Below are positions 6,721 through 9,954 of a DNA stretch of 9,954 nt, one piece after another. Position 1 is the first letter of the stretch. Each line of letters begins with the position of its first letter. The notes under the pieces were generated by a model. It did no database searches, was not told where the DNA came from, and saw only the letters and a program-made list of their open reading frames with translations. Source of the stretch: Gemmatimonadota bacterium (GTDB lineage: Bacteria; Gemmatimonadota; Gemmatimonadetes; Gemmatimonadales; GWC2-71-9); contig QHUF01000303.1 of the NCBI GenBank assembly GCA_003221075.1, positions 1 to 9,954 on the forward strand. The letters run 5' to 3'. Made by a program: the position numbers and the translations under genes.

Positions 6721-7361
6721 CCGAGCGGGCGATCGAGCTGGTCCTGATCTTCACGTCGATCCTGTTCATCGTGGATCCGTTCGCGGTCATCCCCACGTTT
6801 CTGGCGATGACGGTGCGCGACTCGCCGGAGCAACGCCGCGTACTCGCGCGGCGAGGGGCGTGGACCTGCGCGATCACGCTCATCGCATTCGCCGCGGGCG
6901 GCAGCATCATCTTCAAGATCTTCGGCATCACCATCGGCGCGTTCAAAATCGCGGGGGGCGTCCTCATTGGCCTCAACGCCCTCGATATGGTCCAGGCGCG
7001 CCGCAGCCAGCAGCGCGAGACCCCGGTCGAGACGGCAGAGGGGATCCAGAAGGACGACATCGGCATCATGCCGCTCGGCGTGCCGATGCTGGCGGGACCG
7101 GGCGCGATCTCGACGGTGATGGTGCTCGCCCTTGGCGCGAAATCGACGGCCGCAACGATCACCGTCTACGTCTCGATCGTGCTGACCGCGATAATCACTT
7201 ACTTCGTGCTCTCGGCGGCGTCGATGGTCGAGCGCCGGCTCGGCCAGACGGGGATGCGCATCCTGACGCGGTTGATGGGACTCGTCCTGGCCGCGATCGC
7301 GGTGCAGTTCATCATAGACGGCATCAAACTGAGTTTCCGGGATTTCCATCTGATGGACTAG
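6717..7361 (+). CDS. MarC family integral membrane protein
   Basis: This 214-aa protein belongs to the MarC (NAAT) family of six-helix inner-membrane proteins. The first helix carries the family's I-V-D-P-F-A-V-I-P-T-F-L sequence (18-29). Helices 2 and 3 are F-A-A-G-G-S-I-I-F and the G-A-F-K-I-A-G-G-V-L-I-G-L-N block (about 74-87). A cytoplasmic loop precedes P-L-G-V-P-M-L-A-G-P-G-A-I-S-T-V (about 119-134), the second half of the internal repeat, and three more hydrophobic stretches follow. Function is poorly defined: the family was once linked to multidrug resistance, and some members are described as amino-acid transporters or exporters. The ATG overlaps the protease stop (ATGA), so it looks like the last cistron of the long operon. 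No hairpin terminator follows its TAG. Confidence 0.93.
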   Translation: MTERAIELVLIFTSILFIVDPFAVIPTFLAMTVRDSPEQRRVLARRGAWTCAITLIAFAAGGSIIFKIFGITIGAFKIAGGVLIGLNALDMVQARRSQQRETPVETAEGIQKDDIGIMPLGVPMLAGPGAISTVMVLALGAKSTAATITVYVSIVLTAIITYFVLSAASMVERRLGQTGMRILTRLMGLVLAAIAVQFIIDGIKLSFRDFHLMD

Positions 7362-7480
7362 TCCAAGGGAGTGAAATCGTGCGGCCACGTTTTCGATCAG
7401 AGGGCTGATTGTGACGTCAAATGCAACACTCTAGTCTACGCAACCATGAGCCGCCCTCTTTCGTTGCCGCTCGATCGCTG
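7362..7480 (+). promoter_or_regulatory. Intergenic gap, likely promoter region for the MEDS gene pair
   Basis: This is the only non-coding gap over 25 nt in the window, and it is visibly less GC-rich than its surroundings. A weak sigma70-like pair can be read, TTGTGA (7409-7414) and TAGTCT (7432-7437) with 17-nt spacing. It would start transcription shortly before the ATG at 7481. No strong hairpin or U-tract is present, so I see no terminator for the upstream operon. An AAGGGAG sequence at 7365-7371 looks like a ribosome site but leads only to a 9-codon GTG frame (7379-7408). A 36-codon GTG frame (7371-7481) ends in TGATG at the next gene's start. Neither is clearly coding. The promoter call is weak inference. 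Confidence 0.3.
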
Positions 7481-8269
7481 ATGTCTTCCCCACCTGTCAG
7501 TGCCCTGCTCATCGAAGCTCCGGTAAACCGGCATTTCGCCCAGCTGCATCGGGACCCGCAGGCCCTGGCCGACGCCGTCGCGTTGTACCTGCAGACCGGC
7601 CTGCGGCGCGGCAACCCGGTCGTCGTCATTGCCTGCCCCCTACATACCGATCTCTTCCTCACGCGGCTGCGCGAGGACGAACTCGACACGGCGGTGTTTC
7701 TCAAGTCCGGCCAGCTGGAGCTGCACGACGCCGAGCAGACGCTCCGCAAGTTCATGCGCAACGACATGCCCGACTGGGAGGACTTCCGGCGGGCGATGGC
7801 ATCGGTCTTCGAGCGGGTGCGGGCGTTCGGGCGCGGTACGACGCGGGTGTATGGTGAGACGGTGAACCTGCTGTGGCAGGAAGAGCAGCAGGAAGCCGCC
7901 ATTCGCCTCGAGGAGTACTGGAACGATCTCGCGCGCCAGTATCCGTTCTCACTGTTCTGCGGCTACCTGCTCGATCTCCATCGCGACCGCACGTACGCCG
8001 GGCCGCTCGAGGAGATTGGCCGCACCCACTCCGACATGATCGGCACAGCGGACGACGAACGCTTCCGCGTGGCGTTGGATGCCGCGAGCCAGGACGTGTT
8101 CGGCGTGCCACTCTCTCAGATGGTCGGGTTTTCGTCCCATGATCACGAAGGCGAGCGACGCTTCCCCAGCGGCCAACGGACGATGCTGTGGGTCAAGCGC
8201 AATCTTCCGTCAGCCAGTGCCGCCGTGCTGGAGCGAGCGCGTCGGTACTACGACGATTCATTGCGATAG
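7481..8269 (+). CDS. MEDS-domain protein, first of a tandem pair
   Basis: The 262-aa protein has the MEDS (methanogen/methylotroph, DcmR sensory) pattern, a domain related to KaiC/RecA-like folds but without a Walker A motif. Visible parts are H-F-A-Q-L-H-R-D (18-25), Y-L-Q-T-G-L-R-R-G-N-P-V-V-V-I-A (36-51), G-Q-L-E-L-H-D-A (77-84), G-T-T-R-V-Y-G-E (119-126) and F-S-L-F-C-G-Y (156-162). A C-terminal tail follows with R-T-H-S-D-M-I-G-T, F-x-x-A-L-D-x-A-S and P-S-G-Q-R-T-M-L-W-V-K-R-N-L-P (229-243). No histidine kinase, PAS or helix-turn-helix domain is attached. An in-frame ATG at 7421 would add 20 residues. I prefer 7481 because it matches the start and length of the next gene, and the extension has low third-position GC (about 55%). 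A sensory or regulatory role is inferred; no ligand is known. Confidence 0.8.
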   Translation: MSSPPVSALLIEAPVNRHFAQLHRDPQALADAVALYLQTGLRRGNPVVVIACPLHTDLFLTRLREDELDTAVFLKSGQLELHDAEQTLRKFMRNDMPDWEDFRRAMASVFERVRAFGRGTTRVYGETVNLLWQEEQQEAAIRLEEYWNDLARQYPFSLFCGYLLDLHRDRTYAGPLEEIGRTHSDMIGTADDERFRVALDAASQDVFGVPLSQMVGFSSHDHEGERRFPSGQRTMLWVKRNLPSASAAVLERARRYYDDSLR

Positions 8270-8272
8270 ATA

Positions 8273-9055
8273 ATGTCCCTCCTCGCTGAAGCTCCGTCGG
8301 GGCGTCATTTCGCCCAGTTTCACCGCGATACCGAGACCGAAGATCGTCGTCGCGACACGCTCACCGAGTCGGCGTTCACATTCGTCGAAGCGGGCTTGCG
8401 GCGTGGCGACAGCGTGCTGGTCATCGCGGGGGCCAATCACCGGGACCGGCTGTTCGAACGTCTGGCGGCGGGGAAGATCAGCCCGCAATCGCTGCGCGAT
8501 CCGGGACAACTGTCCGTCCTGGATGCCGAACTGATCACGACACGATTGGTTGCCGCCGGCCTGCCGGAATGGGCACCGTTTCGGAACGCGGTCGCGCCCG
8601 CCCTGTCGCGCCTCCAGCCATCCGGCCGCGACACGCGGGTCTATAGCGAGATAGCAAACGCCTTGTGGCACGGGGGGAACACCGAGGCCGCGATTCGCAT
8701 CGAGGACTTCTGGAATGCCTTGGCCAGCACGTTCTCGTTCTCGCTCTACTGCGGCTACACGATGGATACGCAGTCCGAGCACTCGTACGCCGCCCCGCTC
8801 GAGGAGTTGGGTCGCACCCACTCCGACATCCTGGGCACGCCCGAGGATGAGGAGTTCGGCGTCGCGCTCGATCGGGCCAGCAAGGAGATTTTCGGGATAT
8901 CGCTTACGCAGATGACGGGCGTATCCAAGGAGGACGGCGCTCGCCGGTTTCCGAGCGGGCAGCGGACAATGCTCTGGGTCAAACGCAATCTGCCGATGTC
9001 TACGGCCCAGCTCGCGGAACGCGCGCGCCACTATTTCAGGGACACACGCGCCTAA
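8273..9055 (+). CDS. MEDS-domain protein, second of a tandem pair
   Basis: This 260-aa paralogue aligns almost without gaps to its upstream neighbour; by hand count, 50 of 90 residues are identical across positions 121-210. Shared landmarks are R-H-F-A-Q-F-H-R-D (11-19), E-A-G-L-R-R-G-D-S-V-L-V-I-A (39-52), T-R-V-Y-S-E (121-126), E-A-A-I-R-I-E (138-144), S-L-Y-C-G-Y and G-R-T-H-S-D-I-L-G-T. The tail R-F-P-S-G-Q-R-T-M-L-W-V-K-R-N-L-P (225-241) is nearly identical, followed by L-A-E-R-A-R-H-Y-F. The first third is the most diverged. The ATG is 3 nt after the preceding TAG, so the two are co-transcribed and may form a heterodimer. No catalytic motif or output domain was found. Its stop lies 2 nt from the stop of the convergent gene. 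Confidence 0.82.
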   Translation: MSLLAEAPSGRHFAQFHRDTETEDRRRDTLTESAFTFVEAGLRRGDSVLVIAGANHRDRLFERLAAGKISPQSLRDPGQLSVLDAELITTRLVAAGLPEWAPFRNAVAPALSRLQPSGRDTRVYSEIANALWHGGNTEAAIRIEDFWNALASTFSFSLYCGYTMDTQSEHSYAAPLEELGRTHSDILGTPEDEEFGVALDRASKEIFGISLTQMTGVSKEDGARRFPSGQRTMLWVKRNLPMSTAQLAERARHYFRDTRA

Positions 9056-9057
9056 CG

Positions 9058-9954
9058 CTACATGCGCTTGTACTTCGGTCCGCTGCCGCCCTCGCGCGGC
9101 GTCCACCGCGGTCCGAGTACGTCGGTCGCTTTACAGTCCACGCAATTCGGAGCGTTGACGCGGAGTAGGGGCGCAACATGCTTCGCCCCTACCTCCGGAT
9201 CGTGCGCCTCGTACACACCGGCCGGGCACATCCGCGCATAAAACCGCGCGACTTCCAGTGGGACATCGGGCGGAGCAAACAGATGACTCGGGATCGTGTC
9301 TCGCGTCGAATTCCCGGACTTGAACACCGCATCGACCTTGCTGACCCCATTCGACGTCCCGCCTGACCCCGGGCGCAAGCCCGGGGATAACCGGCGGGGG
9401 ACGTCCGCATCTGCATGCATCTTGTACCTGCCGCCCGGAAACCTTCCTCCCGTGAGCGTCATCAACCCTGCCTGCAAGCCGCCCAAATACAAGCCGTCGC
9501 GGAAGGCCAACCGCATGTTGCGCGTGCGGTAGAGGTCGCTGGCGATATACGACGCGTCCACCAGGCGATCGTACTCCGAGAGCGCAGCCCCATTCTTGAG
9601 ATTCTGGAAAATCGCCCGCGCGGCGTAGATCCCCGAGTGCATCGCGTAATGGATCCCCTTGAGCGACGGCACGTCCACGAAGCCCGCGGCGTCGCCCAGC
9701 AACACCACACCGGCGCCTGAGCGCCGCTCGGGGAGCGAGTAGAAACCGCCCTCGGGAATCGTCTTCGCTCCCCATTCGACCATCTCTCCGCCGGCCAGCA
9801 GCGCGCGCAGCAGAGGATGTTGCTTGAGCCGCTGCAACAGGACATGCACGTCGAGCGCGGCGTCGCGGTAATCGAGACCGACGACCAGCCCGAGGGCGAC
9901 GAGATTCGGCTCCAGCGGGTACACGAAGCTGCCGCCGAACGCATCGCTGGGCAG
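9058..9954 (-). CDS. Electron transfer flavoprotein-ubiquinone oxidoreductase, C-terminal part (partial)
   Basis: The gene runs off the right edge, and 298 C-terminal residues are visible (numbered from the edge). ETF-QO passes electrons from ETF, reduced by acyl-CoA and other dehydrogenases, to membrane ubiquinone or menaquinone. Seen are D-A-F-G-G-S-F-V-Y (4-12), G-L-V-V-G-L-D-Y (22-29), G-G-F-Y-S-L-P (69-75), the FAD-contacting L-L-G-D-A-A-G-F-V-D-V-P (85-96) and K-G-I-H-Y-A-M-H-S-G. The ferredoxin-like end has C-P-A-G-V-Y-E (C243), N-C-V-D-C-K-A-T-D (C271, C274) and E-G-G-S-G-P-K-Y. The family motif is C-x-x-C-x-x-C; the last Cys is Thr277, leaving three of four 4Fe-4S ligands. A Gly/Pro/Ser-rich linker at 184-201 is encoded by a palindromic DNA element. 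A FixC-like oxidoreductase of the same superfamily is the main alternative. Confidence 0.92.
   Translation of the reverse strand: MPSDAFGGSFVYPLEPNLVALGLVVGLDYRDAALDVHVLLQRLKQHPLLRALLAGGEMVEWGAKTIPEGGFYSLPERRSGAGVVLLGDAAGFVDVPSLKGIHYAMHSGIYAARAIFQNLKNGAALSEYDRLVDASYIASDLYRTRNMRLAFRDGLYLGGLQAGLMTLTGGRFPGGRYKMHADADVPRRLSPGLRPGSGGTSNGVSKVDAVFKSGNSTRDTIPSHLFAPPDVPLEVARFYARMCPAGVYEAHDPEVGAKHVAPLLRVNAPNCVDCKATDVLGPRWTPREGGSGPKYKRM
9353..9405. repeat. Palindromic element inside the ETF-QO reading frame
   Basis: An inner perfect hairpin has arms CCCCGGGC (9367-9374) and GCCCGGGG (9379-9386) around a GCAA loop. Around it lies an outer inverted repeat, GACGTCCCGCC (9353-9363) against GGCGGGGGACGTC (9393-9405), matching except for two extra G. 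On the gene's strand it reads CCCCGGGC-TTGC-GCCCGGGG, similar in style to the dispersed CCCGGG-containing palindromic repeats known from many high-GC genomes. It encodes about 18 residues (184-201 of the visible protein) in a linker that varies in this family. No second copy was seen in the window, so its status as a dispersed repeat is inference. Confidence 0.6.

Noticed and set aside
7400..7458. GAGGGC ... GCCCTC inverted repeat in the intergenic gap as an operator or terminator
   Set aside because: The arms are only 6 bp and more than 45 nt apart. This is expected by chance in GC-rich sequence.
7421..7480. Twenty-residue N-terminal extension of the first MEDS gene from ATG 7421
   Set aside because: It has no ribosome site and low third-position GC, and the extension has no counterpart in the paralogue. 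The ATG at 7481 gives near-equal lengths (262 and 260 aa).
7580..7640. Possible nucleotide-binding loop in the MEDS proteins (G-L-R-R-G-N/D)
   Set aside because: It lacks the G-x-x-x-x-G-K-S/T Walker A pattern. MEDS domains are thought to be degenerate relatives of KaiC-like ATPases, so ATP binding cannot be claimed.
9367..9386. Hairpin in the ETF-QO gene read as an intrinsic terminator
   Set aside because: There is no T-tract after it on either strand, and it lies in the middle of an intact reading frame with conserved domains on both sides.

Overview
The window is GC-rich, densely coding bacterial DNA. Base composition, codon use and gene content (M61 glycyl aminopeptidase, MarC, stand-alone MEDS proteins, an ETF-ubiquinone oxidoreductase) fit a high-GC environmental lineage such as Gemmatimonadota. 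That placement is an inference from style and was not tested by any search.

Positions 1-7361 (+ strand) read as one long transcription unit. In order it holds the C-terminal end of a molybdate-type ABC transporter ATPase (modC-like), a degenerate 6-pyruvoyl-tetrahydropterin synthase/QueD-family protein, fdhD, a small CoA-binding Rossmann protein, mobA, mobB, moeA, a membrane GGDEF protein, a secreted M61 protease with a PDZ domain, and a MarC-family membrane protein. Six of the nine junctions are stop/start overlaps (ATGA at 1375, 2392, 2907 and 6717; TGATG at 4125; TTGA at 4957). The other three gaps are 1, 3 and 22 nt. The first seven genes make a coherent set for molybdate uptake, molybdenum insertion into molybdopterin (MoeA), GMP attachment to form MGD/bis-MGD (MobA, MobB), and sulfuration of the cofactor for a formate dehydrogenase (FdhD). 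A Mo/W formate dehydrogenase and the rest of modABC are therefore expected upstream, outside the window.

After the only sizeable gap (7362-7480, 119 nt) comes a tandem pair of paralogous MEDS-domain proteins of 262 and 260 aa. They are separated by 3 nt and share a conserved C-terminal tail. The right edge, on the minus strand, is the 3' part of an electron transfer flavoprotein-ubiquinone oxidoreductase gene. It converges on the second MEDS gene with only 2 nt between stop codons.

The most notable observations are: (i) the QueD-like protein in the Mo-cofactor operon keeps its three zinc histidines but lacks the catalytic Cys and the catalytic-dyad His; (ii) the ETF-QO lacks one of the four cysteines of its 4Fe-4S cluster; (iii) a long palindrome with a perfect 8-bp stem lies inside the ETF-QO reading frame and encodes a Gly/Pro/Ser-rich linker, as an in-frame palindromic element would; (iv) the tandem MEDS proteins have no visible kinase or DNA-binding output; (v) a diguanylate cyclase is translationally coupled to moeA. 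No tRNA, rRNA, CRISPR array or insertion sequence was seen.
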